From Altibacter sp. (lineage in GTDB: Bacteria > Bacteroidota > Bacteroidia > Flavobacteriales > Flavobacteriaceae): DNA of 64,000 bases. How positions within the stretch are numbered: position 1 is the stretch's first letter; the number at the start of each line of letters is the position of its first letter. The notes beneath the pieces were generated by a model. That model was not told where the DNA came from and made no database searches. It saw only the letters and a program-made list of their open reading frames with translations. Location of the stretch: the NCBI RefSeq assembly GCF_019913785.1, contig NZ_JAIOHK010000001.1, positions 21,816 through 85,815 on the forward strand, given 5' to 3'. A program made the translations under genes and the position numbers. This document shows positions 42,536 to 53,307 of this stretch, piece by piece.

Positions 42536-44059
42536 ATGATGAACGAAATTGAAAATATTGAACTTAGTTTTTTAAGTCCGGACGACTACCAAGAGTTGAA
42601 GACGGCCATGATCGCCTCCTATGCAAATATGGAGAATACACATTGGTCGGAGTTGCAAATTCAGAAGTTGATCGATGAATTCCCCGAAGGACAGGTCACT
42701 ATAAAAATTAACAACCAAATTGCCGGTTGTGCCCTTTCCATTATATTGGATTACGATCAGTTTGACGAGCATCATACCTATGCCGAGATCACAGGGAATT
42801 ATACATTCAGCACACATACCAATGAAGGAGATGTTTTATACGGAATTGATGTCTTTATCAAACCTGAATTCCGTGGATTGCGATTGGGAAGACGTTTGTA
42901 CGATTACCGCAAGGAACTCTGCGAACGGTTAAACCTCAGAGGAGTTGCTTTTGGAGGCAGAATTCCGAATTACCACAAATATTCAGACACCCTTTCACCC
43001 AAAGAGTATATTGAAAAAGTAAAGCTGAAAGAAATTCACGACCCGGTCTTTAACTTCCAAATCTCAAATGATTTTCACCCGTCTAAAATTTTGAAAAATT
43101 ATTTGGAGGGCGATCACGATTCAAACGACTATGCCGTACTTCTCGAATGGGACAATATCTATTATGTCAAAAAACCGAAAAAGGCTGCCACAAAAAAAAC
43201 GATTGTACGATTGGGCTTGGTACAGTGGCAAATGCGGCCTTATAAGAATTTAGATGAATTAATGCAACAGGTCGAATTCTTTGTCGATGCTGTTTCCGGA
43301 TATCGATCTGATTTTGCCTTATTCCCGGAGTTCTTTATGGCTCCGCTTATGGCCGAAAATAACCATATGGCGGTTCCTGAAGCAATACGTGAACTCGCCA
43401 AACACTCGGCAGCGATTGTTGAGAAATTTTCGGAGCTGTCCATTTCGTACAACATCAATATAATCTGTGGCAGTATGCCTGAAGTAAAAGACGGAAAATT
43501 GTACAACGTAGGGTATTTATGCAGACGCGACGGTAGTATGGAACGCTATGTAAAATTGCATGTAACCCCCGATGAAGCCAAGGTATGGGGCTTACAAGGC
43601 GGCAGCGAGTTAAAGGTATTCGATACGGACTGTGGTAAGATTGGGATCCTGATCTGTTACGATTCTGAATTCCCCGAATTGAGCCGATTGTTGGCAGATG
43701 AAGGGATGGACATCCTCTTTGTCCCCTTCCTAACCGATACGCAAAACGGTTTTTCCAGAGTACGCCTCTGTGCACAGGCCCGCGCTATCGAAAACGAATG
43801 CTATGTCGCTATTGCCGGCAGTGTAGGGAACCTACCAAAAGTAGAAAATATGGACATGCAGTACGCCCAATCCATGGTGTTTACCCCCTGTGACTTTGCC
43901 TTTCCGGCAACCGGAATAAAGGCAGAGGCCACTCCAAATACCGAGATGATCCTCATTGCAGATGTGGACATCGACCTATTAAGACAATTAAATCAGTTTG
44001 GTGCCGTACGTAATTTAAAGGACCGTAGAAAAGATCTATTTGAGTTAAAGAGAAAGTAA
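42536..44059 (+). CDS. GNAT acetyltransferase fused to a carbon-nitrogen hydrolase (nitrilase)
   Basis: This is a 507-aa two-domain protein. Residues 1 to about 205 form a GNAT fold, with the acetyl-CoA loop 'PEFRGLRLGRRLYDYRK'. A lysine-rich linker near 215-225 ('KKPKKAATKKT') leads to a nitrilase domain whose catalytic triad is intact: Glu265 in 'LFPEFFMAPL', Lys340 in 'YVKLHVTP' and Cys374 in 'ILICYDSEFPEL'. It thus can hydrolyse an amide or nitrile and transfer an acyl group. It follows the three ligase/hydrolase genes by 48 bp and is the last gene of the cluster. Confidence 0.88.
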   Translation: MMNEIENIELSFLSPDDYQELKTAMIASYANMENTHWSELQIQKLIDEFPEGQVTIKINNQIAGCALSIILDYDQFDEHHTYAEITGNYTFSTHTNEGDVLYGIDVFIKPEFRGLRLGRRLYDYRKELCERLNLRGVAFGGRIPNYHKYSDTLSPKEYIEKVKLKEIHDPVFNFQISNDFHPSKILKNYLEGDHDSNDYAVLLEWDNIYYVKKPKKAATKKTIVRLGLVQWQMRPYKNLDELMQQVEFFVDAVSGYRSDFALFPEFFMAPLMAENNHMAVPEAIRELAKHSAAIVEKFSELSISYNINIICGSMPEVKDGKLYNVGYLCRRDGSMERYVKLHVTPDEAKVWGLQGGSELKVFDTDCGKIGILICYDSEFPELSRLLADEGMDILFVPFLTDTQNGFSRVRLCAQARAIENECYVAIAGSVGNLPKVENMDMQYAQSMVFTPCDFAFPATGIKAEATPNTEMILIADVDIDLLRQLNQFGAVRNLKDRRKDLFELKRK

Positions 44060-44147
44060 TATTCATATGGCATGGAAAGGAACGCGCATGTCAATTACGG
44101 TTCAAAAACCCATACATGGTAGACGATGCCGAGAAGCACAACTACAA

Positions 44148-45089
44148 TTAAAGTCTGGATACTTCCTTTTTGGCCGTTTCAAACTCAGAAATCATTTCAT
44201 TTACAATTTGAGCTGCGGGTTTAATATCGTGGATCAACCCTGCAATTTGTCCAATTTCCAGTTCGCCTTCAACCAGATCGCCTTCAAACATGCCGCGCTT
44301 GGCTCTGGCACGTCCAAGTAATTCTTGTAAGGCTTCTTTGGTAGGATTTGTGGCATAAAGCTGCATGATATCTTCAAAGAATTTGTTCTTTAGCATCCGT
44401 ACCGGTGCTAGTTCTTTTAAGGTAAGTTGGGTATCTCCTTCCTTGGCATCTACCACCAGTTGCTTAAACGCCTGATGGGAAGAAGATTCTTCTGAAGCTA
44501 CAAATCGGCTACCGACTTGTACTCCATCTGCCCCTAAAACCATGGCCGCGAGCATCCCACGGCCATTGGCAATTCCTCCCGCCGCAATCAACGGAATGCT
44601 AATCTGTTCTTTTACCATAGGGATAAGGGTAAAGGTGGTAGTCTCTTCCCTTCCGTTATGCCCCCCCGCTTCAAAACCTTCGGCAACAACAGCATCGACG
44701 CCTGCTTCTTGGGCTTTCAAGGCAAATTTTACACTACTCACCACATGGACCACTGTAATCCCGTGTTCTTTTAGGTGTTTTGTATATGTTTTTGGGTTTC
44801 CTGCGGAAGTAAATACAATTTGAACCCCTTCTTCGATTATAATCTTGATAATGGTATCGATATCGGGATACAGCATAGGGACGTTGACCCCGAAGGGCTT
44901 GTTCGTCGCCTTTTTACATTTAAGGATGTGCTCCCGAAGCACCTCAGGGTACATGGAGCCTGCACCTAACAGGCCCAAACCACCCGCATTACTCACAGCA
45001 CTGGCGAGCCGCCAACCGCTGTTCCAAATCATTCCGGCCTGGATTATTGGATATTGAATGGCAAAAAGTTCCGTGATTCGGTTTTGCAC
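44148..45089 (-). CDS. Nitronate monooxygenase-like FMN protein (NPD family)
   Basis: This is a 313-aa TIM-barrel flavoprotein with a GTG start sharing one base with the upstream TAG. Signatures are 'YPIIQAGMIWNSGWRLASAVSNAGGLG', 'VDAVVAEGFEAGGHNG' and 'PLIAAGGIANGRGMLAAMVLGADGVQVGSRF', which bind FMN phosphate and flavin. Members are often labelled nitronate monooxygenase, but many, including FabK-like enoyl reductases, share this fold. The terminal 'EMISEFETAKKEVSRL' is a helix. It is coupled to the T9SS subtilase gene. The substrate is uncertain. Confidence 0.8.
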   Translation of the reverse strand: MQNRITELFAIQYPIIQAGMIWNSGWRLASAVSNAGGLGLLGAGSMYPEVLREHILKCKKATNKPFGVNVPMLYPDIDTIIKIIIEEGVQIVFTSAGNPKTYTKHLKEHGITVVHVVSSVKFALKAQEAGVDAVVAEGFEAGGHNGREETTTFTLIPMVKEQISIPLIAAGGIANGRGMLAAMVLGADGVQVGSRFVASEESSSHQAFKQLVVDAKEGDTQLTLKELAPVRMLKNKFFEDIMQLYATNPTKEALQELLGRARAKRGMFEGDLVEGELEIGQIAGLIHDIKPAAQIVNEMISEFETAKKEVSRL

Positions 45090-46711
45090 TACTTTTTAAT
45101 GATTTTAAAACTGTTGGTTTTATTGTTAGACGAAATAGTCGCGATATACATCCCGGAGGTCAATTCGGCTACATTTACCCAATTCTCGGCAGGTGAAACC
45201 GTATGTTCCAAAACTTTTTCTCCCAAGACATTGTAAATAGCAATCTCAGCGGTATCGACGCTTTTCGGAAAGGATACATTTAACCGATCGGTAACAGGAT
45301 TTGGATAGATCGCAAATTGTACTTCCAACAAGGCATCTGCCAGTCCCAACGTAATCACCGCATTATACGCATCTTCAAAATTAGGAATACCATACCCCAT
45401 TTGGTTGGTTGGATTATTAAACAGGTGGGCCGATTCCCGTATAATTTGCATGATCTGCGAATTCTTTAGTTCGGGTCGTGCCTGCCATAAGGAGGCGACA
45501 GCGCCCGCCATGATAGGCGAACTAAACGAAGTTCCATTGCCCGTTGTTACATTCCCATTCTGATCTACCACCGCGGCATCCTGCCCCTGCGCCATCACAT
45601 CGGGTTTGATTCGACCGTCGACCGTAGGTCCTCTCGAACTGAACGACGCGTAATTCCCACTAGGAGTCACCGCTCCGATCGTCAATACCCCTGGGGCATC
45701 AGCCGGAGTTCCTACCGTTGGAAAACTACTATTTCCACCATTACCCGCCGAATTCACAAGAATCATCCCCTTATCAAAGGCATGATTCGCACCACGGGCA
45801 CCTATGGTTGTTTGGCCGTCTAGGTCTTCGTAGGTATAATCGTAATTCGAATTGTCAAAATCTCTATAACTCAATGAGGTGTTTATCACATCTACACCAA
45901 GGCTGTCTGCTCTTTCCAAGGCTTCTACCCACCATGCTTCCTCTACAGGATTTTCGGAAGGACCATATTCGGTTCTGAACAGATAAAAGGATGCTTCGGG
46001 AGCCGTTCCCACAAATTGATTCAGCAAGAAACCGCCAATATCGCTAAAAGTTCGGGCACCATGAGATCCGGTTCCATCCACATTTACCTGCCTTTCAGCA
46101 AAATCATAGGTTCCTAACAAACGTCCTTCGCCAACAATATCGGCAAAGGCCGGATTGGTCATCACATCGGGAAAGCCACTATCTAAAACAGCTACGATCA
46201 TTCCCTCCCCCGTGAAATCCTGTTCGTGTACATAATCTATGGCGATCATTTCGGTTTGATTGGCCGCAGCACCATAATTGTAAATGGTACTCGAAGCCCC
46301 GTTTTCAATGTCAAATTTATCTATTCGTTTCGTTGACCTTGGAAAGGGGTTGATACTTTTATCGGCAAATTCAACCTCTGTTACAAAAGGAAGGTTTAGC
46401 AGATTTTCTATATTGGTCTGAGTGCCTCTAACATAGACACTGTTCATCCACTTCGATTTGGCATAAACGGTTATCCCGGTGGCATTTTTTATCTGAGTGA
46501 TATAGCTTTCGGTCACCGGCACATCACGTTCGTCTATAGGGGTATTTTGCAATGCCTTACGGTCAATCGCTTCCTGCGTAAGTATGGTAATCGGATTTGC
46601 AATAGAGGTCGCGACATTTTCCTTATCGGCCAGGAAGACCAATGCATCCTGTATTTGCGCAAAACCCTGTTGTACCAAAATAAACGCAATAAAAAATAGT
46701 ATTTTTTTCAT
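45089..46711 (-). CDS. Subtilase-family (S8) serine protease with T9SS sorting domain
   Basis: The ATG at 46711 is preferred to a TTG six bases upstream, giving 540 aa. A signal peptide ('ILFFIAFILVQQGFAQ') and a propeptide precede the S8 domain, with Asp in 'VAVLDSGFPD' (about 178), His in 'GSHGARTFSD' (about 217) and Ser in 'GTSFSSPIMAGAVASLW' (about 400). The C-terminal 75 residues ('FAIYPNPVTDRLNVSF', ending 'NSFKIIKK') form a type A T9SS sorting domain, so it is probably secreted to the surface or medium as a protease. It starts 9 bp after mnmA. Confidence 0.93.
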   Translation of the reverse strand: MKKILFFIAFILVQQGFAQIQDALVFLADKENVATSIANPITILTQEAIDRKALQNTPIDERDVPVTESYITQIKNATGITVYAKSKWMNSVYVRGTQTNIENLLNLPFVTEVEFADKSINPFPRSTKRIDKFDIENGASSTIYNYGAAANQTEMIAIDYVHEQDFTGEGMIVAVLDSGFPDVMTNPAFADIVGEGRLLGTYDFAERQVNVDGTGSHGARTFSDIGGFLLNQFVGTAPEASFYLFRTEYGPSENPVEEAWWVEALERADSLGVDVINTSLSYRDFDNSNYDYTYEDLDGQTTIGARGANHAFDKGMILVNSAGNGGNSSFPTVGTPADAPGVLTIGAVTPSGNYASFSSRGPTVDGRIKPDVMAQGQDAAVVDQNGNVTTGNGTSFSSPIMAGAVASLWQARPELKNSQIMQIIRESAHLFNNPTNQMGYGIPNFEDAYNAVITLGLADALLEVQFAIYPNPVTDRLNVSFPKSVDTAEIAIYNVLGEKVLEHTVSPAENWVNVAELTSGMYIATISSNNKTNSFKIIKK

Positions 46712-46720
46712 AGTCAAAAG

Positions 46721-47911
46721 TTAAGAGATTACACCGCTACCCAACAACTCATCGTCTTGGTACCAAGCCACAAACTGACCTTCTGTAATGGCGGATTGCT
46801 TATTTTCAAAGATAATATAAAGTCCGGAATCTGTTCTATGCAGCCTTGCTTTTTCTAAGGGCTGTCGATAGCGGATTCGCGCCATCACTTCCATCGTTTT
46901 ATCCACTTCTAAAGTGAGGTCTTCTCGAACCCAATGGATTTCTTCTGCCTTTACAAATAAACCATAACGGTATAGACCGGGGTGCTCCTTTCCTTGCCCT
47001 GTATAGATCACATTTTCAGTAACATCGGTGTCAATGACAAAGAGTGGCTCCTGTGTACCTCCCACCGCCAGACCCTTGCGCTGTCCTTTGGTGAAATAAT
47101 GTGCCCCCTGATGTACACCTATTACCTTGCCGTCCTTTTTACTATAGGTTTGTTTTTTAGAGATATACTTCAGTTTTTCTTCTTCGGAAGTGAACTCGGG
47201 TGTTACTTTTTGGTAGGCTGAGAAATTAGACGGCACCTCAACGATCATTCCTTCTTTTGGCGCTAATTGCTGCTGAAGAAATTCGGGAAGGCGAACCTTT
47301 CCAATAAAACACAATCCTTGTGAATCTCGCTTTTCGGCTGTGATTAGTCCTTGTTCCGAAGCAATTTTTCTTACTTCCGGCTTTAAAAGTTCTCCAATGG
47401 GAAACAAGGTCTTGGAAAGCTGTTCTTGCGACAATTGGCACAGGAAATAACTCTGATCCTTATTGGGGTCTTTGCCCGAAAGCAATTGATAGATCGCTTT
47501 TCCGTCTTTATGTAGGGTCCCTTTTCGGCAGTAATGACCCGTCGCAACAAAATCGGCTCCTAATTCCAGGGCGATTTTCATAAAGACATCAAACTTGATC
47601 TCCCGATTACACAATACATCGGGGTTGGGTGTACGTCCCATTTTATATTCGTGGAACATATAATCCACAATTCGCTCTTTGTATTGTTCGCTCAGATCGA
47701 CAGTTTGAAAAGGAATTCCCAATTTTTGAGCCACCAGCATAGCATCGTTGCTGTCTTCCAACCAAGGGCATTCGTTAGAAATGGTCACCGAATCGTCGTG
47801 CCAGTTCTTCATAAACAGACCAATCACGTCATAGCCCTGCTCTTGTAACAGATAGGCTGCAACACTGGAGTCAACGCCTCCACTTAATCCAACAACGACT
47901 CTTTTTTTCAT
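46721..47911 (-). CDS. mnmA: tRNA 2-thiouridine(34) synthase
   Basis: This 396-aa cytosolic enzyme thiolates U34 of tRNA for Lys, Glu and Gln. The PP-loop is '[17 protein letters not shown]' at residues 4-20. Catalytic cysteines are in '[15 protein letters not shown]' and '[14 protein letters not shown]'. The C-terminal domain carries '[15 protein letters not shown]' and '[14 protein letters not shown]'. It is the first gene of an operon with the subtilase and the NPD flavoprotein. Confidence 0.95.
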   Translation of the reverse strand: MKKRVVVGLSGGVDSSVAAYLLQEQGYDVIGLFMKNWHDDSVTISNECPWLEDSNDAMLVAQKLGIPFQTVDLSEQYKERIVDYMFHEYKMGRTPNPDVLCNREIKFDVFMKIALELGADFVATGHYCRKGTLHKDGKAIYQLLSGKDPNKDQSYFLCQLSQEQLSKTLFPIGELLKPEVRKIASEQGLITAEKRDSQGLCFIGKVRLPEFLQQQLAPKEGMIVEVPSNFSAYQKVTPEFTSEEEKLKYISKKQTYSKKDGKVIGVHQGAHYFTKGQRKGLAVGGTQEPLFVIDTDVTENVIYTGQGKEHPGLYRYGLFVKAEEIHWVREDLTLEVDKTMEVMARIRYRQPLEKARLHRTDSGLYIIFENKQSAITEGQFVAWYQDDELLGSGVIS

Positions 47912-47924
47912 AGCTACTTATTGG

Positions 47925-47932
47925 CAAAGGTA
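47925..47932 (-). promoter_or_regulatory. Putative -7 element of mnmA
   Basis: TACCTTTG on the minus strand (TAnnTTTG), 13 bp before the mnmA ATG. Confidence 0.45.
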
Positions 47933-47955
47933 TCATTCTAGGCAATTATCATGTA

Positions 47956-48651
47956 TTAATTACCCCGCTCTGCCGGTTTTGGATAGGTTTCTTCCAGTTC
48001 CACCTTTCCATCTTTATAATATTTCCATAGGCCGTGCTTTTTATCATCCTTATAAAATCCGGATATGACGACATTTCCAAATGCGTCGTAATAAAAGGCT
48101 TCACCTTGCAACTGATCGTCGCGATATTTTAGTTTTTTAATGAGAACGCCTTCCGGAGAGTAGTAATTATTCTCCCCTTCCATACGTCCGTTTTTAAAAT
48201 TGAGCTCTTCCGTAATCGTACCATCCGGGTAGTAGGTGATCTTCTTACCCTCTAGCTTTCCCTTCACATAGTTCTCACGCGTCATGACCGCCGCCGACTT
48301 TTCGTGATAATACACCCATTCCCCTATTCGGTTTTGATCTTCCATCATCCCCTCGCTTACCAGTTTTCCCTTCATGGTAAAGTACTTTACCCGGGCCAGG
48401 TTATTTGCTGAAGTGTATTCCTTTACCGCCGTTGGTTTGTCCTTACACGATTCACAATAGAATTTAAACGTCCCAACCTCTTTGCCATGCTCAAACCTAC
48501 CTTCGTAACGAAGTTGTTTGGTGCCCGGATAGTATTTCTTCCAAATCCCATGTCTTTCTCCCTTTGCATCTAACTGGTTTACCCCTTCCTGCGCCAATAA
48601 ACCGGAAGTGCTACTAACAATAGAGAGAAAAAATATATAAACGATTCGCAT
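47956..48651 (-). CDS. Exported MORN-like repeat protein (YwqK-type)
   Basis: The ATG at 48651 is chosen because it starts directly with a signal peptide ('RIVYIFFLSIVSSTSGLLAQ'); a longer frame to 48729 would add 26 residues with no export signal. The 231-aa protein is a string of MORN-like beta-hairpin repeats with 'G.W..Y...' cores, for example 'HGIWKKYYPGTKQLRYEG', 'GEWVYYHEKSA' and 'HGLWKYYKDGKVELEE'. Databases often call such proteins YwqK antitoxins; the signal peptide argues for a periplasmic or surface role instead. Confidence 0.75.
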   Translation of the reverse strand: MRIVYIFFLSIVSSTSGLLAQEGVNQLDAKGERHGIWKKYYPGTKQLRYEGRFEHGKEVGTFKFYCESCKDKPTAVKEYTSANNLARVKYFTMKGKLVSEGMMEDQNRIGEWVYYHEKSAAVMTRENYVKGKLEGKKITYYPDGTITEELNFKNGRMEGENNYYSPEGVLIKKLKYRDDQLQGEAFYYDAFGNVVISGFYKDDKKHGLWKYYKDGKVELEETYPKPAERGN

Positions 48652-48737
48652 AGCTTGTAATTTATCATTAAAACGATAGAATTTGCATTCTATTGAATGG
48701 TGGCAACTTCTATTCAAAAAAAATGCCAACTTATAAC

Positions 48738-48765
48738 AAAAAAGCTCCCGATGGGGAGCTTTTAT
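48738..48765 (-). terminator. Terminator after yidC
   Basis: AAAGCTCCC and GGGAGCTTT (9 bp, perfect) around a 4-base loop, followed on the minus strand by a T-run. It lies immediately after the yidC stop. Confidence 0.85.
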
Positions 48766-50652
48766 TTATTTCTTTCCAGCCTTCTTTTGCTGTTCGGCCT
48801 GCTCCATCATTTCGGCCATTTTACGTTGAAACCTATTCTGTTTTTTAGGTTTCTTCTTATTCACCTGAATTTTTGCATGTATCTTTTCCTCATCGAGTAT
48901 AAAGTGCTTGATTACCAACATAATACCAATGGTAATAAGGTTAGACACGAAATAATACAAGGAAAGACCACTCGCATAGTTATTGAAGAACACCAGCATG
49001 AACAAGGGTGAAATATACATCAATATCTTCATGTTGGGCATCCCCGGCTGTGGGGTCTGCATGGTTTGACCCATGGTCATGGTCATATACCAAAAGATCG
49101 CCAAAGAGGCTAATATTGGAAACAAACTAATATGATCTCCGTAAAACGGTATATGTGGAATTTCAGCAATAGTATCGTAACTGGATAAATCCTCAGCCCA
49201 TAAGAAACTTTTTTGCCTCAGGTCGAATGCCGTTGGAAAAAAGGTAAACAGCGCATAGAACACCGGAATTTGCAACAAGGCGGGAAGACAACCCTTTAAC
49301 GGACTCGCACCTGCAATATTCTGAAGCTTTAGCGTTTCCTGCTGCATCTTCATTTTATTATCCTTGTACTTTTCGCGCAGCTCGTCCAGTTCGGGCTTTA
49401 AGACCTTCATCTTTGCCTGTGCCAAATACTGCTTGTATTGAACCGGAGAGAGGGCCAGCTTTATTAAGATGGTCAATACAATAATGGCAATCCCCGCAGG
49501 CAAGAAGTCACTTAGAAATCCGAATAAGGGAATAATAAGATATTTGTTGATCATCCCAAAGATTCCCCATCCCAGTGGCATGGCCTCATCCAAACTTCGA
49601 TCGTATTTTTTGAATATCTGATAGTCTGTCGGACCATAATACATATTCATATCGTAGTCGATACCACCATTTTTAGCTTCTAGCAGCATCTTCGCACCAT
49701 AGTGTTTGGTATATACCGTATCGATTTCTTCATCCAAGACCAAGTCCTTAGAACTTAGTTTCACCTCCTTAAAGGCGGTATCTGTCAATAGCATGGAACT
49801 AAAGAAATGCTGACGGAAGTTCATCCATGTTACCCCGTTTTCTGTTTCTTCATCGTCACTGGCCGGGCTTAATTTAGAATGATTGTCTCCGTTCTCATAT
49901 TCATAGGTCAAACGGGAGTAACGGTTTTCGTAGGTAATACTTTTGGCGTGGCGATATCCTTTCAGGTTCCAATCCAGATACATGGGTTGCGAGGTGTTGA
50001 TAACACCCTCCAGCCCCTGTGATTTAACCGAGAAGCCAAGCATATAATCGTCCGGCAAAAGCTCATACCGATATTCTATATAGGCGTTCTCCGATGTTTT
50101 TAAGCGCATGGTCAACACTTTATTTTCACCATTCTTAGAAACAGATGGCTCGAAATAAAGGTCTTTGGTGGAGAGCAATCGGTTCTCCGCCATGAATTGT
50201 AGGTCTAACGACGCATTAGCGTCTTTTATAAGGTATACAGGTTCTCCCGTATACATGGTGTGTTGCTTTAATTTGGCTTCGGTGATATAACCTCCCTTAT
50301 TACTTATCTTTAAGGCAAGTACTTCATTTTCGAAGCTGGTAACCGCATCGGTGGCCGAGGCCAGCGTTCCGGAATAGGCAAATGAACCCAAACGATTCTT
50401 TAGGTTGTCTATGGCCAGTGAATCTCCGGAAGACACTGCTGCCATTTCGGTAGTTGCATCTACAAGCGTAGTATCTGTTGTCTGGGTGGTTTCGGAAGCA
50501 GTTGTTGTATCGTCAGCTACCTGCTCTGTTTTTGTGGTTTCGGCTTCGTTTGCTTCAGGATTTGGTTTCTGAATGTACATCATCCAGATCAATATGCCTC
50601 CTATTAGTAAAAAACCGAGTAATGAGTTCTTGTCAAATTTCTTTTTTTCCAT
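48766..50652 (-). CDS. yidC: Membrane protein insertase YidC
   Basis: This 628-aa inner-membrane insertase has an N-terminal helix (about 10-26), a Thr/Glu-rich stretch (about 30-85), a large periplasmic beta-supersandwich domain (about 110-355) and five C-terminal helices from about 365 with 'IAIIVLTILIKLALSPVQYKQYLAQAKM', 'GCLPALLQIPVFYALF' and 'SGLSLYYFVSNLITIGIM'. The basic tail ending 'QQKKAGKK' matches the ribosome-binding tail of Bacteroidota YidC. The Thr/Glu-rich N-terminal linker is long. pyrG lies upstream on the same strand. Confidence 0.96.
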   Translation of the reverse strand: MEKKKFDKNSLLGFLLIGGILIWMMYIQKPNPEANEAETTKTEQVADDTTTASETTQTTDTTLVDATTEMAAVSSGDSLAIDNLKNRLGSFAYSGTLASATDAVTSFENEVLALKISNKGGYITEAKLKQHTMYTGEPVYLIKDANASLDLQFMAENRLLSTKDLYFEPSVSKNGENKVLTMRLKTSENAYIEYRYELLPDDYMLGFSVKSQGLEGVINTSQPMYLDWNLKGYRHAKSITYENRYSRLTYEYENGDNHSKLSPASDDEETENGVTWMNFRQHFFSSMLLTDTAFKEVKLSSKDLVLDEEIDTVYTKHYGAKMLLEAKNGGIDYDMNMYYGPTDYQIFKKYDRSLDEAMPLGWGIFGMINKYLIIPLFGFLSDFLPAGIAIIVLTILIKLALSPVQYKQYLAQAKMKVLKPELDELREKYKDNKMKMQQETLKLQNIAGASPLKGCLPALLQIPVFYALFTFFPTAFDLRQKSFLWAEDLSSYDTIAEIPHIPFYGDHISLFPILASLAIFWYMTMTMGQTMQTPQPGMPNMKILMYISPLFMLVFFNNYASGLSLYYFVSNLITIGIMLVIKHFILDEEKIHAKIQVNKKKPKKQNRFQRKMAEMMEQAEQQKKAGKK

Positions 50653-50753
50653 AGTTCACTATAGCTTCCGATTTCATTTCCGAAGCAAAAATTTTAGTCG
50701 TCCTTTTCAGCTATCAATTATCCAGCCTATATTTACATTGCGACATATTGTCG

Positions 50754-52433
<1,680 letters not shown>

Positions 52434-52470
52434 TTAAAAAGCAACAATCCGGTAAGTTTTGAGAAAACGC

Positions 52471-52491
52471 GATCGATCTTATCTATCGATC
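52471..52491 (-). terminator. Weak hairpin at the DUF3820 stop codon
   Basis: GATCGAT and ATCGATC (7 bp) around a 7-base loop, overlapping the end of the DUF3820 gene; a TTTT follows 3 bases later on the minus strand. It could be a terminator, but the palindromic GATC repeats may be chance. Confidence 0.3.
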
Positions 52492-52730
52492 AACTTTCGC
52501 ACGAGATCTTCAAGGCCATTCAGCTTGATCTCATACATTTCATGCATGAGCATTCCCAGTTTTCCTGCCGGAAATCCCTTTTGTTTAAACCAAACATAAT
52601 ACGGCTCGGGAAGATTTACCAGGTAGTATCCCTTGTACTTTCCGAAAGGCATTTTGTAATTGGCCAGTTCAATAAGATGTGCAGGATCGGGTATTTCAGA
52701 AGAAGAAACAGGTTTATTTCCAGCGGGCAT
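52479..52730 (-). CDS. DUF3820 family small protein
   Basis: This is an 83-aa protein. The family pattern is 'MPFGKYKGYYLVNLPEPYYVWFKQKGFPAG' in residues 27-56, followed by a C-terminal helix 'LNGLEDLVRKLID'. DUF3820 members are small cytosolic proteins of unknown function; some are fused to nucleases, but no enzymatic residues are visible here. The start overlaps the end of the DUF922 gene by 17 bp. Confidence 0.8.
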   Translation of the reverse strand: MPAGNKPVSSSEIPDPAHLIELANYKMPFGKYKGYYLVNLPEPYYVWFKQKGFPAGKLGMLMHEMYEIKLNGLEDLVRKLIDR

Positions 52731-53250
52731 AGGCTATTAGTTGTTCGGCAACGTAATTTCGCCATCGGTGTTCCGCTTCAATTTCTTGGGAGTGATTGGT
52801 TTCCTCGTCGTATTGTTTTTGCATGGCCTTACGCTCTGTTTCGGTCTTTTCGTAGAGTGCACCGACCTCCGTTTTGATATTTTCAGAGAATTGAGATTCT
52901 TCCATCCGTTTTCGAAAGATCCGTGTGTGTAATTCGGAAATATCGAAATGCGTTTGTTCGTGTTTCAGGATATAATCAGACACCTGATCTTTCTTGTACC
53001 AGGAGAGCTTCGGATAAAAATTGCTTTCAATGCTATAATCGTAATTGATCTCGCCGTTCCTATTTCCGAAGGAAAATGAAAAAGACATCCCCGAATTGGT
53101 ACTCGCCACATAACTGCTTCCCGCCTGGGGTACGCCTTGAAAATCGGCCCATGTGAGCTGGTAGATTTCGCTCCACCGAATTTTTTCTGAATCGTTTTCA
53201 GAAATAAAAAAAGACAGAAAACAGAAAAATAGCGTCGTAAGTAGCTTCAT
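52714..53250 (-). CDS. DUF922 family predicted zinc protease
   Basis: This is a 178-aa protein with an N-terminal signal or anchor ('LLTTLFFCFLSFFISEN'). It has 'YQLTWADFQGVPQ', then 'DYILKHEQTHFDISELHTR', which contains an HExxH zinc-protease motif (His-Glu-Gln-Thr-His). A charged helical C-terminus follows. DUF922 proteins are predicted zinc-dependent exported proteases with unknown substrates. It is overlapped by the next gene, DUF3820. Confidence 0.78.
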   Translation of the reverse strand: MKLLTTLFFCFLSFFISENDSEKIRWSEIYQLTWADFQGVPQAGSSYVASTNSGMSFSFSFGNRNGEINYDYSIESNFYPKLSWYKKDQVSDYILKHEQTHFDISELHTRIFRKRMEESQFSENIKTEVGALYEKTETERKAMQKQYDEETNHSQEIEAEHRWRNYVAEQLIAYARWK

Positions 53251-53307
53251 ATCAATGGTAACGAGAAAAATAGTGCTTTATTTTTCCGAAGGGAATTGAA
53301 ACGCATA

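Noticed and set aside
44060..44147. Short protein-like frames between the GNAT-nitrilase and NPD genes
   Set aside because: Two frames look plausible over about 25 codons each, but the 88-bp gap is too short to decide and there is no start signal; left as a spacer.
47956..48651. YwqK toxin-antitoxin system
   Set aside because: The MORN-like repeats lead to that database name, but the protein has a signal peptide and no toxin gene is adjacent.
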